Below are positions 55,363-64,000 of a stretch of 64,000 nt of DNA, in pieces. Within the stretch, counting starts at the first letter, position 1; each line of letters starts with the position of its first letter. The stretch spans positions 1 through 64,000 of the forward strand of contig CAWHEX010000005.1 of the NCBI GenBank assembly GCA_963828625.1, given 5' to 3'. The notes beneath the pieces were generated by a model, which was not told the DNA's origin, searched no databases, and was given only the letters and a program-made list of their open reading frames with translations. The DNA comes from PALSA-894 sp963828625. GTDB lineage: Bacteria > Pseudomonadota > Alphaproteobacteria > Rhizobiales > Xanthobacteraceae. Both the position numbers and the translations under genes were made by a program.

Positions 55363-55820
55363 GCGGCCGCTCCGGCCTCGCGCCGCAGCAGCATCTGCGG
55401 ACAGAGGAGCGTCATGATCTTCTCGCCGCGCTCGTTCGACACTTCCCAAAGGAAAGTGACGAAGCCGCGGTCCGGTTTGCTCTGCGAGGCGCGCGTGGTC
55501 GTCACGCTGCCGCGCACCGTGAGGCTGTCGCCGGGGCGCAGCGGGCGGAGCCACTTCACCTCTTCGATGCCCGGCGCGCCCATCGAGGCGGCATCGACCA
55601 GGAGGTTGTCGGCGATGATGCGCATCATGATGCAGCAGGTGTGCCAGCCCGACGCCGCGAGCCCGCCCAGCATGGTGTGGCGCGCCGCTTCCTCGTCGAG
55701 ATGCATCGGCTGCGGATCGTATTGCGCGGCGAAGCCGACGATCTCCTCGCGCGTGACACGGCGCGGCCCATATTCGGCCGTCCAGCCGACGGAAAAATCC
55801 TCGAAATAGAACTTCGGCAC
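55359..55820 (-). CDS. MaoC-like hot-dog hydratase, second copy
   Basis: 153 residues from GTG 55820 (PKFYFEDFSVGWTAEYGPRR). It has the same motif set as its neighbour: 'FAAQYDPQPMHLDEEAARHT', 'LAASGWHTCCIMMRIIADNL' and 'GDSLTVRGSVTTTRASQSKP'. The open frame runs further upstream, but the conserved sequence starts here. Two tandem single-domain MaoC proteins may pair as a heterodimer, as known for some hydratases. Together with the MFS gene they form a probable leftward operon for a carboxylic or CoA-linked compound. Confidence 0.88.
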   Translation of the reverse strand: MPKFYFEDFSVGWTAEYGPRRVTREEIVGFAAQYDPQPMHLDEEAARHTMLGGLAASGWHTCCIMMRIIADNLLVDAASMGAPGIEEVKWLRPLRPGDSLTVRGSVTTTRASQSKPDRGFVTFLWEVSNERGEKIMTLLCPQMLLRREAGAAA

Positions 55821-55957
55821 GGCGCCCTTCGCCCCGGTAAAACGAGGCTGATCCCTAGACGCCTCGGGCTTGCGTGCGTCAACAGCGCTGCATTGACATC
55901 GCCCATGGTGCATGCAGTCTCGCGCAGCCGAAGGCCCGAACTCACGAGGAGAAGCTG

Positions 55958-56248
55958 ATGTTCTATATCGGCGACCTGTTCCAGTGGGAACGGTTCATCA
56001 CGCCGTCGATCATCAAGCTGTTCTATTGGCTTGTCGTCGTGGTCGTCATTCTGGCCGGCGGGTCGGGACTGGTCTCGGCGCTCGGCACGCTGCCGATCAA
56101 TCCCGTCGCGGGCGCGATCACGGCGATCGCGAGCTTCGCCGGCATGCTGCTCGGCATCCTGTTCGCCCGCATCATGGCGGAGTTCATCCTGATGGTGTTC
56201 CGGATCAACGAACATCTCGCGGCGATCCGCAATCGCGGCGGATTGTAA
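55958..56248 (+). CDS. DUF4282-domain membrane protein
   Basis: 96 residues from ATG 55958, behind a GAGGAGA site. The start MFYIGDLFQWERFITPSIIK and two helices ('LFYWLVVVVVILAGGSGLVS', 'ITAIASFAGMLLGILFARIM') followed by 'EFILMVFRINEHLAAIR' match the DUF4282 family. These are small membrane proteins with no defined role, common in proteobacteria. The gene is divergent from the MaoC genes and faces the cadherin-repeat gene's stop. Confidence 0.88.
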   Translation: MFYIGDLFQWERFITPSIIKLFYWLVVVVVILAGGSGLVSALGTLPINPVAGAITAIASFAGMLLGILFARIMAEFILMVFRINEHLAAIRNRGGL

Positions 56249-56335
56249 CCTCGCCGCCACCGCCCGCACGGGCGCGATCCAGCAAACACACCTCGGTCGC
56301 TGCGCTTCCCGCAGGCCGTCCGCGCGCGGACCCTG

Positions 56336-57953
56336 CTAGGCCCACACGAGCGGCGGGCCAAAGCCGAGGAGCAAGTCGCCCGGCGATAGAGCGGGGAGCG
56401 CAAAGTCGGCGAACGGGTCCGCCTGGTGCAGGAAGCCAAACGGATCGGTCTGATGCGAGAAGCCGAACGGATCGAAAGGATCTGCGGGCGGAGCGTTGAA
56501 AGTATGGAACGCCGGACCGCCTGCACCGGCCAGAGCGGTCGCGAAGCCGGGTGCGCCGAAGCCGAAGGAGTCGGCCGGCGGTGGAGCCGGAAAAGCAAAG
56601 TGAGGAAACGAGTCGGTCTGATGAAAGAAGCCGGACGGGTCGAAAGGCGCTGATGGCGGCGCCGCGAAACCGGTGGCCATCGGAAAACCGGCTGTACCGG
56701 CCAGCGGCGTACCGAAGCCCGGCGCGCCGAAGCCTGGAATCTGGTCGGCGACGTGTTGCAGGAACGCGAGGAAATCGAAGGGTGCGCTCGGCGGAGCCGA
56801 CGGACCCGCATCCTGAGCGCCTCCGTCGATCGGTGGCTGCTGGCCGGCGGTGGCGTCGCCTGGTGCCGCCTCGTTCACATCGGACAAGGCAAGCGTGTAG
56901 GTCACGCTGGCGTCTGGTGTCGTACCGACCGAAGTATCGTCGACCGTGACGGCGATCGCGTAGCTCGCCTTTGTCTCGAAATCGAGCACGGTGCCGGCCT
57001 TGAGGTAGAGCGATGTGCCGTCGATCTCGAAGAACGCCGCGTCCGCGCCCGTGAGGCCAAGCGTGTTGGTGCCGAGCCCGTCGTCGGTCACCACGATGTC
57101 GGCGACCTTGATGTGGCTTGCGGTCGCGGCGTTCTCGTCGATCGAGGCGGTGGTGTTGGTGAGCGCGACCGTCGGCGCCGCATTCACGTCAGCCACGGCA
57201 AGCGTATAGATCGCGCTGGTGGCGTCCGGCGTGCCGCCCTTGTCGGGGTCATCCACCGTGACGGCGACCGCGTAGCTCGCCTTTGTCCCGAAGTCGAGAA
57301 CGGTGCCGGCCTTGATGTAGAGCGACGTGCCGACGATCTCGAAGAAGGCCGCGTCCGCACCGGTGAGGCCCAGCGTGTTGGTGCCGAGCGCATCGTCGAT
57401 CACCGCGATATCGGCGACCTTGATGTGGCTCGCCGTCGCGGTGTTCTCGTCGATCGACGCGATGGTGTTGGTGAGGACCACTGCCGTCGGCGCAGAATTG
57501 GCGGGAGTGATAGCGCCAACGATCACGCCGCCGATGGCGACAAGCGCAGCCTCGAGTGCCGTGTCGACCACGTTGCCGACCGCGAGCGTGTAGGCCGCGC
57601 TGGTGGCGTCCGGCGTGGTGCCGACGGAGCGTGTCGTCCACCGTGACGGCGACCGCATAGCTCGTCTTCGCCTCGTAATTGAGGACGGTGCCGGCCTTGA
57701 GGTAGAGCGACGTGCCCTCGATCTCGAAGAAGGCCGCGTCCGCGCCGGCGAGGCCGAACGTGTTGGTGCCGAACCCATCGTCGGTCACCACGATGTCGGC
57801 GACCTTGATGTGGCTCGCCGTCGCGGTGTTCTCGTTGAGCGACGAGACGGTGTTTGTGAGGGCGACCGCCGTCGGAGCGCTATTTGTGGCAGCGAGGGCG
57901 CCGGCGACCGCGCCGCCCGCCGCCAGAAGCAGGGCATCGATTGGACTGGGCAT
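56336..57953 (-). CDS. Cadherin-like repeat protein with DPFGF-rich tail, one frameshift
   Basis: About 539 residues. Three tandem repeats of about 95 residues (from roughly 22, 140 and 240) each contain 'NENTATASHIKVADIVVTDD', GTNTxGLTGADAAFFEI, 'GTSLYLKAGTVL' and YAVAVTVDD, with the calcium-type 'NEN' and 'DD' positions of bacterial cadherin domains. A shift near 57625 breaks repeat one. The C-terminal third repeats PFDPFGF/FHQTDPF units and ends GDLLLGFGPPLVWA. There is no classic N-terminal signal, which fits RTX-like type I secretion with the address at the C-terminus, but no secretion genes are near. It would be a calcium-stiffened surface or secreted adhesin. Confidence 0.85.
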
Positions 57954-58097
57954 GGCGCAAGGCTCCCAAGCGGACAGGAAAATCCCCTGTCAGTTCCAAG
58001 CCTTGGCGGTGGTGGCGGGTGTACCGGCGGCCCGATGGACCGGCTCACGGCGGCAACGATGCCCGCCGCGGCACGGCCTTCACATCGGGTGGATTCC

Positions 58098-59676
58098 CTA
58101 TGCGGGGGACATTCCGTGCTGCAGCAGGCCGCGCTCGAGTGCGTAGAGAGCGGCGGCGGCGCGGGTGGTGACGCCGATCTTGGAATAGAGGTTCTGGATG
58201 TGGTGGTCGGCGGTCTTGGGCGCGATCTCGAGCTCGCGGGCGGCTTCCTTGGCGGTCGCGCCCGCCGGCGATCAGCCGCAGCACCTCGATCTCGCGCGGC
58301 GTCAATCCCGTCGGACGCGCGGACGTTTGCCGGCGGGAGGGTTGACCCGCGCACGCGAGCACGGCCTCGACGGCTTCGGGACAGAGCTTTCCCTCGCGCG
58401 CCGCGCCGCGGAGCTTCGCGGCCGCAGCAGCATCGCTCAATGCCGGACGATGCGGCCGTGCTTCCTTCGCGGTCTGGAACGCTTCGGCGGCGGCAAGGAT
58501 GCGGGCGGCGGGCGACAGGTCCGCGGCCTTGGCGTAGCGATGATAGCCGCTGCCGTCGAGGCGCTCGTGATGGCGCAGCACCAGCGCGGCAACGGATTTG
58601 CCCTCCCCGCCCAACGACGCGAGCGCGCGCTCGCCATGATAGGGATGAAGCTGTGCGGCATCCTTCTCGCGTTCGGTGAGCGCGCCCGCCCGCATCCAGG
58701 TCGAGACCGGCACCGCAAGCTCGCCGATGTCATGCGTGTAGGCGGCCCAGCGCATCGCGCGAATGTCGGAGGCCGGAAGGCCCATGCGCTGCCCCGCCGC
58801 ATCGGCGAGCGCCGCGACCGCGCGCGAATGCCCGAACGTGAAAGGCATCCGCATGTCGATCATGTCGGCGATCGCCACATAGGCCTCTTCGCACGCGTCC
58901 TCGCTCAGCATCGCGTGGGGCTCGGGTTCGAGCGCCAGGATCGTCTCGCGGTCGACCGGCTGATCGAGCCCCTTGAAGAGCTCCTCGGCGTTGGTGAGAA
59001 AGAGATCGGCGAGCTCAGGCTCGTAACCGCCGCCGGAACGCTTCGCGATCATCGCCTTCATGGTTTCGAAGCCATGGGCGTCGTGCAGCGCGATCGCTTC
59101 CTGCGCCAGCGTCACGATGCGGACCGGAAATTTCACCGCATTGCCCGAGAGGCCGCGCGGCATTCCTTTCCCGTCCCAGCGCTCGTAGATCTGGCCGAGG
59201 TTCTCGCGGATCGCCTGCGGCAGACCGATCCGCTCCGCGATCCTCTGCGCCACCTCGCAGTGCCCGGACAGGACCGGAATGTTGATCTGCGGGCCCTCGG
59301 CAAGGCCGCGCTGCACGGCCTCGGCGAGTTCTTCCGGCGGCATACCGGCGAATTTTCGCGTAAGCGCGCGGACGAGGATTTCGACGAATTCCGCCCGGTT
59401 GCCCATGTCGATGTGATGCAGCTCGCGGCGAAGCGTGATCTCGTCGCCCCAATGCGCCGCAAGCAAATGCGTATCGGCATTGCATCCGATGAAGCGCAGC
59501 AGCGCCTGATGATAGACGGCACGGCACGCAGCTTCGTCGAGGCCCATGACATCCGCAAATCGCACCGCCAGCACGCACGATCGCAGGGCAAAATCGCGCG
59601 AATGGCCGGTCGCGAGGTCCGTCGCGTACGCAAGCGCCATCAGAAAATCCGCGCGCCGAACCGCCGGTGCTGCCAT
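58098..59676 (-). CDS. HD-GYP-type phosphohydrolase with LuxR DNA-binding domain, one frameshift
   Basis: About 525 residues from ATG 59676 (MAAPAVRRADFLMALAYATD). The N-terminal half is a degenerate HD-GYP-like domain ('YERWDGKGMPRGLSGNAVKF'). The second half holds the working motifs: 'FTFGHSRAVAALADAAG', 'YTHDIGELAVPVSTW' (HD) and 'LRHHERLDGSGYHRYAKAAD', where the usual GYP reads GYH. A LuxR-type HTH follows ('GLTPREIEVLRLIAGG'); a slip near 58265 separates it from 'TAKEAARELEIAPKTADHHI', and the gene ends at 58098. HD-GYP proteins cleave cyclic di-GMP. Coupling to a LuxR head suggests a regulator whose DNA binding is tuned by that ligand. Confidence 0.9.
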
Positions 59677-59876
59677 CTCGCTCCGCCTTCTGTGACGAGC
59701 CGCAAGTGTAGTCGGAATTTGCTTCGCTATAAAAGTCCTGTCGCGCTGAATTGCGAATGCGGAACAAGCCCGCCGCTGCGATCGTCCGGTCACAGCACCC
59801 ACAATTTTCGAAACAGTTTGGGCAAGGGCTGGCGATCGGACATACTGGCGGTTCGATTTCTCTCTGCGCACCCCAC

Positions 59877-61085
59877 ATGGTCACGACTCACAAGAAGCTT
59901 CGAACCGGCCAATCCCTCTGGCAGCATCTGCGGGCGCCGCGCATTCCCTACGCGCGTCTCACGCGGGACTTGAAGACGGACGTCCTGATCGTCGGCGGCG
60001 GCATCACGGGCGCGATGGTCGCCGAAGAACTCTCGCGGGAAGGCTTCGCGGCCGTGATCGTCGACCGGCGAAAGCCGACGCAGGGATCCACCGCGGCGAG
60101 TACGGCGCTTGTTCAATACGAGATCGACACGCCGCTGACGGAGCTGCGGCGAAAGATCGGCGAAGCGGATGCCGTGCGCGCGTGGCGGCGGTCGCGCCTC
60201 GCGGTGGCATCGCTGCATGCGCAATTCCGCGCGCTGGGGATCGAAGCGGCGGCGCGCGACACGCTTTATCTTGCTGGCAACCGGCTGAACGCCAGCGGCC
60301 TCGCGCAAGAGCAGCGGTTGCGGAGGATGGCGGGCCTCGAAACGGAATTTCTTGATCGCGCCGCGCTGAAGACGCGCTTTCGCATCTCCCGTTCAGCCGC
60401 TTTGCTTGGCTTCGATAACCTGACCATCAATCCGCGCGCCGCGGCGGCGCAGTTTCTCAAGCATGCGAGCGCAAGAGGCGCGCGCCTGTATTCGCCTGTC
60501 GAAATCACGGAGATCGACGCGGGCAAACGCAGCATCGTGGCGCGCACGCACGATGGCCCCGTCATTCGTTGCCGCATCCTGGTGTTCGCCAGTGGCTACG
60601 AGTTTCCCAAGATGGTGCCGCTCAAGGGCCACCGCATTGCCTCGACGTGGGCGCTCGCGACCAAGCCGCAGCCGCACCGCCTGTGGCCGGAAGAATGCAT
60701 GATCTGGGAAGCGGCGGAGCCTTATTTGTATATGAGGACCACCGATGAGGGCCGCGTCGTTTGCGGCGGCGAGGATGCGCCGTTCTCAGACGCCGAGAAA
60801 CGCGACGCATTGATCCCCACGAAGATCGCCCGCATCCGCCGCAAACTGCACAAGCTGTTTCCGCGCCTCGACACCACGCCGGAGTTCGCCTGGGCGTCGT
60901 CGTTCGGCGAGACATCGACGGGGTTGCCGAGCATCGGGCCGATACCAGGACACAAGAATTGCTGGGCTGCGCTGGGCTACGGCGGCAATGGCATCACCTA
61001 CAGCCGGATTGCCGCCGAGCTGATCCGGACCGCGCTCACCGGCGAGAGCGATCCCGACGCTGACCTGTTCGCGTTCCGGCGATAG
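59877..61085 (+). CDS. FAD-dependent oxidoreductase (DAO family)
   Basis: 402 residues from ATG 59877 (MVTTHKKLRTGQSLWQHLRA). The dinucleotide motif VLIVGGGITGAMVAEELSRE comes first, then 'VDRRKPTQGSTAASTALVQY', the segment that holds FAD in DAO proteins. The C-terminal part has 'RVVCGGEDAPFSDAEKRDAL' and 'GLPSIGPIPGHKNCWAALGY'. Members oxidise amino acids, sarcosine or glycine-like amines to imines in the cytosol. It stands alone, divergent from the HD-GYP regulator with 200 bases between. The substrate cannot be named. Confidence 0.93.
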   Translation: MVTTHKKLRTGQSLWQHLRAPRIPYARLTRDLKTDVLIVGGGITGAMVAEELSREGFAAVIVDRRKPTQGSTAASTALVQYEIDTPLTELRRKIGEADAVRAWRRSRLAVASLHAQFRALGIEAAARDTLYLAGNRLNASGLAQEQRLRRMAGLETEFLDRAALKTRFRISRSAALLGFDNLTINPRAAAAQFLKHASARGARLYSPVEITEIDAGKRSIVARTHDGPVIRCRILVFASGYEFPKMVPLKGHRIASTWALATKPQPHRLWPEECMIWEAAEPYLYMRTTDEGRVVCGGEDAPFSDAEKRDALIPTKIARIRRKLHKLFPRLDTTPEFAWASSFGETSTGLPSIGPIPGHKNCWAALGYGGNGITYSRIAAELIRTALTGESDPDADLFAFRR

Positions 61086-61135
61086 GCCCGCGAGATCTTT
61101 CCGAGCAGCGGGCTGTAAACAGGGTCCGCGTCAAG

Positions 61136-62608
61136 TCACGCGAGCGAAAGAAGATCGTCAAGGCTCATGAGCCGCGGCTCGGATGTGGCCGTTCCGGCCG
61201 CGCGGACCGCATGTCCCGCAATCGCGTCTCCGGAAAGGCACGCCGCCATCAGCCGCGGATGGTGGTTTCGCTCGTAGTGGCGCCGCGCGAGGCGCGACTG
61301 CTGCGTCAGCCAGTTCCGGTCGACCGAGCACAAAATGGCGAGCAACTCCTTCAACGTCCGCCATGTGGCCGCCCCGTCGTACTTCATGTGCGTATCGTGG
61401 AACAGTGTCGCAGGCCGCGTCACGTGCCACACCGCCGGCGTTCCCGAGCCCATCACCTCGACGGATGTGCGCGCACCGCGTGTGGAATACGAGCCGATAT
61501 AGACATCGATCTCGTAGTCCTCCATCGCGCGCCACACGGAGTCGACATACGGCACATGCACGAAGCGTGCGGGATGAACACCGCACTCGATCAGCGCGTG
61601 ACGCATGCGCGCAAGGTCGCTATCCGGCAGATCGCCGATGTGGACGTGCCAGCCCTGCGTGGCATTCAGGATCGCCGCGACCGCGTCGGCATAGTTCGGC
61701 TCGTAATCTTCGCGAAACTTGTAGGGCGATCCGGAGGCCGCCGTGCGCAATCCGGCGAGCAGCGGGACTTTTCTGTGCGGCCTCAACTTCGTTATCGCGT
61801 CGAGGAGTTCTTGCGCGTAGCCGCGCAGACCGCCGCGCGGCGGCAAACGTGCGCCCGGCCGCGCACCCTCGTCCGGCGCGACGAGAGGCACGAAGGTGTT
61901 CTTGAGCCGCGCCTGATGCCGGCAGCAGTGGAAGCAGAACGGCGTGATGTCGAGGTGCACCGCACCGGGAAGAAAGGCTCCAACGCTCGGGACGCTGTCC
62001 GAATGATGGACGAATACCGTTTCGCGCGCACTTCCGGGCTGGCACGCCGCGATCGCCATGCCGTCTTCATGATGGTTGAACAGGATGATGCGGTCCGGGC
62101 GGACGCGGTCGATCACGTCGATGAGCCAGGCGAATTTCTCCGTAAAGCCGGTGCTCTGGCACACCTCGACCTGCGCGAGCGTCAGCGCAGCGCGTTGCAG
62201 CACCGCCGGCGGCAATCCGCCCGGCGTGTTGGTGAGATTGGTCACGGCAAGCATCGCGCGCCGCGCAGATGTCGCACGAACGAAATCGCCGAGCAGCGCG
62301 GTGTGTCCGCCGCTGTCATAGAGAGCGGACGCGACATAGAGGTCGCACGGCCCCGAGGGCGCGGCGGGGCCCTTGCGGTCCGGCCGATGGGTCTCCAGCC
62401 ACCGCCGGCCGACGAGCAGGCAAAGCTCGTCCACCTCGACGGCGCCGAAGCTCAGGATGCGGCGCGACCGCGCGAGATCGACCGCATGCTGCATCGTCGC
62501 GTGGATCGCCGCGAATGCCGCCTCGAAGTCGTGCACAATCAACGCGTCGTGCACCCGCGCCTGGAGTTGCGCGATCGACCCGGCGGTCAAAGGTCCCTCA
62601 GCGGCCAT
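61136..62608 (-). CDS. Glycosyltransferase-like protein of a glycan cluster, unknown
   Basis: 490 residues. After a helical N-terminus, 'PCDLYVASALYDSGGHTALL' and 'PDRIILFNHHEDGMAIAACQ' look like the first Rossmann-like half of a GT-B enzyme. 'RHALIECGVHPARFVHVPYV' and 'YEIDVYIGSYSTRGARTSVE' then 'VMGSGTPAVWHV' match the nucleotide-sugar half seen in OGT-like and GT4-like proteins (the E in EVMGSG is the usual contact). A CFHCCRHQAR cysteine cluster is unusual. It overlaps the aminotransferase gene by 22 bases, so a role in making a sugar chain is likely but inferred. Confidence 0.65.
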   Translation of the reverse strand: MAAEGPLTAGSIAQLQARVHDALIVHDFEAAFAAIHATMQHAVDLARSRRILSFGAVEVDELCLLVGRRWLETHRPDRKGPAAPSGPCDLYVASALYDSGGHTALLGDFVRATSARRAMLAVTNLTNTPGGLPPAVLQRAALTLAQVEVCQSTGFTEKFAWLIDVIDRVRPDRIILFNHHEDGMAIAACQPGSARETVFVHHSDSVPSVGAFLPGAVHLDITPFCFHCCRHQARLKNTFVPLVAPDEGARPGARLPPRGGLRGYAQELLDAITKLRPHRKVPLLAGLRTAASGSPYKFREDYEPNYADAVAAILNATQGWHVHIGDLPDSDLARMRHALIECGVHPARFVHVPYVDSVWRAMEDYEIDVYIGSYSTRGARTSVEVMGSGTPAVWHVTRPATLFHDTHMKYDGAATWRTLKELLAILCSVDRNWLTQQSRLARRHYERNHHPRLMAACLSGDAIAGHAVRAAGTATSEPRLMSLDDLLSLA

Positions 62609-63742
62609 CGCAGGATCAGTTCACAGATGCGGTCGACGTCGGCATCGGCCAGATGCGGATGCAGCGGCAGGCTGAGGATTTCGCGCGCAAGCCGCTCGGT
62701 GACAGGCAGCGGCGCAAAACGGCGCGGACGCATAGGCGGGCGTCAGATGCGGCGGCGCCGGATAGTAGATGCGGGTTTCGACGCCTTCGCTCGCGAGATA
62801 GCGCTGAAGCGAGTCGCGGCCCTCCGGAACGCGGATCGTGAACAGATGCCAGACCGCAAGCGCGTCGGGCACGACCTGCGGCAGGATCACTCTCGGGTTC
62901 GTGGCAAGCCGCTCGATGTAGCGCGCGGCGAGCGTCCGGCGGCGCGCGTTCGATTGCGGAAGCTGCGCCAGACGGCACCGCAGGAAGGCCGCCTGCAACT
63001 CATCGAGCCGCGAATTGTATCCGTGGATTTCGTGCCGGCCTTTTTCGGTGGAGCCATAGTTGCGCAGCCTGCGCACCGCATCGGCGAGCGCGCCGTCGGA
63101 CGTGACGACGGCACCACCGTCACCCAGCGCACCAAGGTTCTTGGTCGGATAGAAGCTGAACGCCGCCGCACGGCCGAGCGCGCCTGCCGGGCGATCCGCG
63201 AATGTGGCACCCGCGGCCTGCGCGGCGTCCGCGACGAGCGGGAGACCCGCGGTGTCGGCAATGCGGGTCAGATGCGTCATGTCGGCGCACTGGCCGTAGA
63301 GATGGACCGGCACAATCGCGGCCGTGCGCTCTGTGATCGCGGCCTCGACGCGGTCCGGGTCGATGTTGAACGTTGAGGGGTCAGGCTCAACCGGCACCGG
63401 CGTTGCGCCGGTCGCCGTCACCGCGAGCCATGTAGCGATGAACGTGTGCGCCGGGACGATCACCTCATCGCCAGGGCCGATGCCGAGCCCGCGCAGGATC
63501 AACGTGAGCGCGTCGAGACCGTTTCCGACGCCGATCGCGTGCACCGTCCCGCAATACGCCGCGAATTCGCACTCGAACGCCGCGGTCTCCTCGCCGAGGA
63601 TGAACTGCCCCCGCGTCATGACCCGCGCATAGGCGGCATCGAGCTCGCCGCGCATCTCGGCGATGCTGTTGGTGAGCTGAAGAAAGGGAATCGTCGGCCC
63701 GGCCGTTGCGTCGCCCCCGCTCTGTCCTGGCGCACGCTTCAT
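62587..63742 (-). CDS. DegT/DnrJ/EryC1-type sugar aminotransferase, one frameshift
   Basis: About 385 residues from ATG 63742 (MKRAPGQSGGDATAGPTIPF). The PLP fold landmarks are present: 'GVGNGLDALTLILRGLGIGP', 'DEVIVPAHTFIATWLAVTA', 'HLYGQCADM', 'LPLVADAAQAAGATF', the PLP lysine in 'FSFYPTKNLGALGDGGAVVT', and 'YNSRLDELQAAFL'. A slip near 62730 leads to the expected C-terminal piece, FRLPVTERLAREILSLPLHP. The enzyme transfers an amino group to a keto-sugar nucleotide (3- or 4-amino deoxy sugars) for LPS, capsule or glycan synthesis. Confidence 0.92.
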
Positions 63743-63746
63743 GACA

Positions 63747-64000
63747 TCAATCGATCGACAGTTCATATGACGAGAGCAGGATCGTGCGCGCGCCAAAGCC
63801 TTCCTTGTAGGCGTGCAATTTTTCATCATTCGAACTCGGTGGCCGGATCGGTGGAGTGGCCGAAGTCGAACATCGTGCCTTGCGGCAAGACGCTATTGAG
63901 AATGTGATCGTAGATTGCCGGAATGATCCGCGCCCGCTGGCCGGATGCACTTTGCGCGAGGTATTGGCTTCTCGCGCATGCGGCGTTGCGATAGATGACG
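63747..64000 (-). CDS. GNAT-type (FemAB/BioF2-like) acyltransferase, partial, frameshifted
   Basis: Only the C-terminal ~85 residues lie in the window. The frame entering at 64000 reads 'RARIIPAIYDHILNSVLPQG' and then TMFDFGHSTDP. A one-base slip near 63835 brings in NDEKLHAYKEGFGARTILLS and a stop at 63747. The pair 'FDFG.S' and 'KEGFGAR' is the C-terminal signature of GNAT/FemAB-like proteins that often N-acylate amino sugars or peptides. Its stop is 4 bases before the aminotransferase start, so the three genes probably form one operon for an acylated amino-sugar. Confidence 0.65.
   Translation of the reverse strand, partial: SSIATPHAREANTSRKVHPASGRGSFRQSTITFSIASCRKARCSTSATPPIRPPSSNDEKLHAYKEGFGARTILLSSYELSID

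Noticed and set aside
56023..58354. Repeated sequence considered as a CRISPR or tandem satellite.
   Set aside because: The repeats are about 300 bases, in frame and degenerate at third positions, so they are protein repeats of the cadherin-like gene.

Overview
The window is GC-rich and falls into two parts that do not look like the same organism. Bases 1 to about 10,852 read as actinobacterial (Acidimicrobiia-like is my best guess, from protein style only): a pyruvyl-transferase-like protein, an SDR, a Baeyer-Villiger-type monooxygenase, a nested mobile element, an RsbW-type anti-sigma kinase and a GAF/SpoIIE phosphatase. At about 10,852 the SpoIIE phosphatase stops in mid-domain, and the next base begins a run of genes typical of Hyphomicrobiales alphaproteobacteria (Bradyrhizobium/Pseudolabrys-like): SCO1, DUF1501/DUF1800, Bug-type solute-binding proteins, AzlCD, uvrB with the rhizobial N-terminal extension, rhlE-infA, and many small exported proteins. 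The break is either a chimeric contig join or a very sharp transfer boundary.

Mobile region (3.8-9.0 kb). An ISL3-family element (4074-8987) has 24-bp imperfect terminal inverted repeats and a perfect 8-bp target duplication, TCATTGAA. Its transposase is itself split at 5335/8818 by a second element of about 3.5 kb. This second element carries a four-gene leftward cassette: a Y4bD/Y4pK-like protein, an HTH protein, a small protein and a large serine recombinase. The set resembles the repeated y4bABCD unit of Rhizobium NGR234. The outer target lies in a broken RibD/DHFR-like gene.

Alphaproteobacterial part. 10.9-20.7 kb: SCO1, a DUF1501/DUF1800 pair, a methyltransferase, an acetamidase, exported SH3 and MBL-fold proteins, a Nu-type GST, an L,D-transpeptidase and a CWC zinc protein. 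20.7-25.5 kb: a second Baeyer-Villiger monooxygenase converging on a five-PAS GGDEF-EAL protein. 25.7-35.8 kb: cupin and RraA genes divergent from a Bug receptor with AzlCD; an iron-type ABC importer (binding protein, fused permease, ATPase); an HxlR regulator divergent from an FMN reductase; and a second Bug receptor. 35.9-42.3 kb: uvrB, an MFS carrier, an internally duplicated membrane protein and a MetE-like enzyme. 42.3-51.3 kb: mostly small secreted or membrane proteins of unknown role, tandem periplasmic binding proteins, a TfdA-type dioxygenase and a 27-residue membrane microprotein. 51.6-59.7 kb: rhlE, infA, PilZ, MFS with two MaoC hydratases, DUF4282, a cadherin-repeat protein and an HD-GYP/LuxR regulator. 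59.9-64 kb: a DAO oxidoreductase and the start of a surface-glycan cluster (glycosyltransferase-like, DegT aminotransferase, GNAT).

Single-base frameshifts break about twenty otherwise well-conserved genes, including uvrB, at roughly one per 2-3 kb in both parts. This pattern fits uncorrected indels in the assembly better than gene decay, so frameshifted genes are annotated as single genes spanning the shift. No rRNA, tRNA or CRISPR array was seen.
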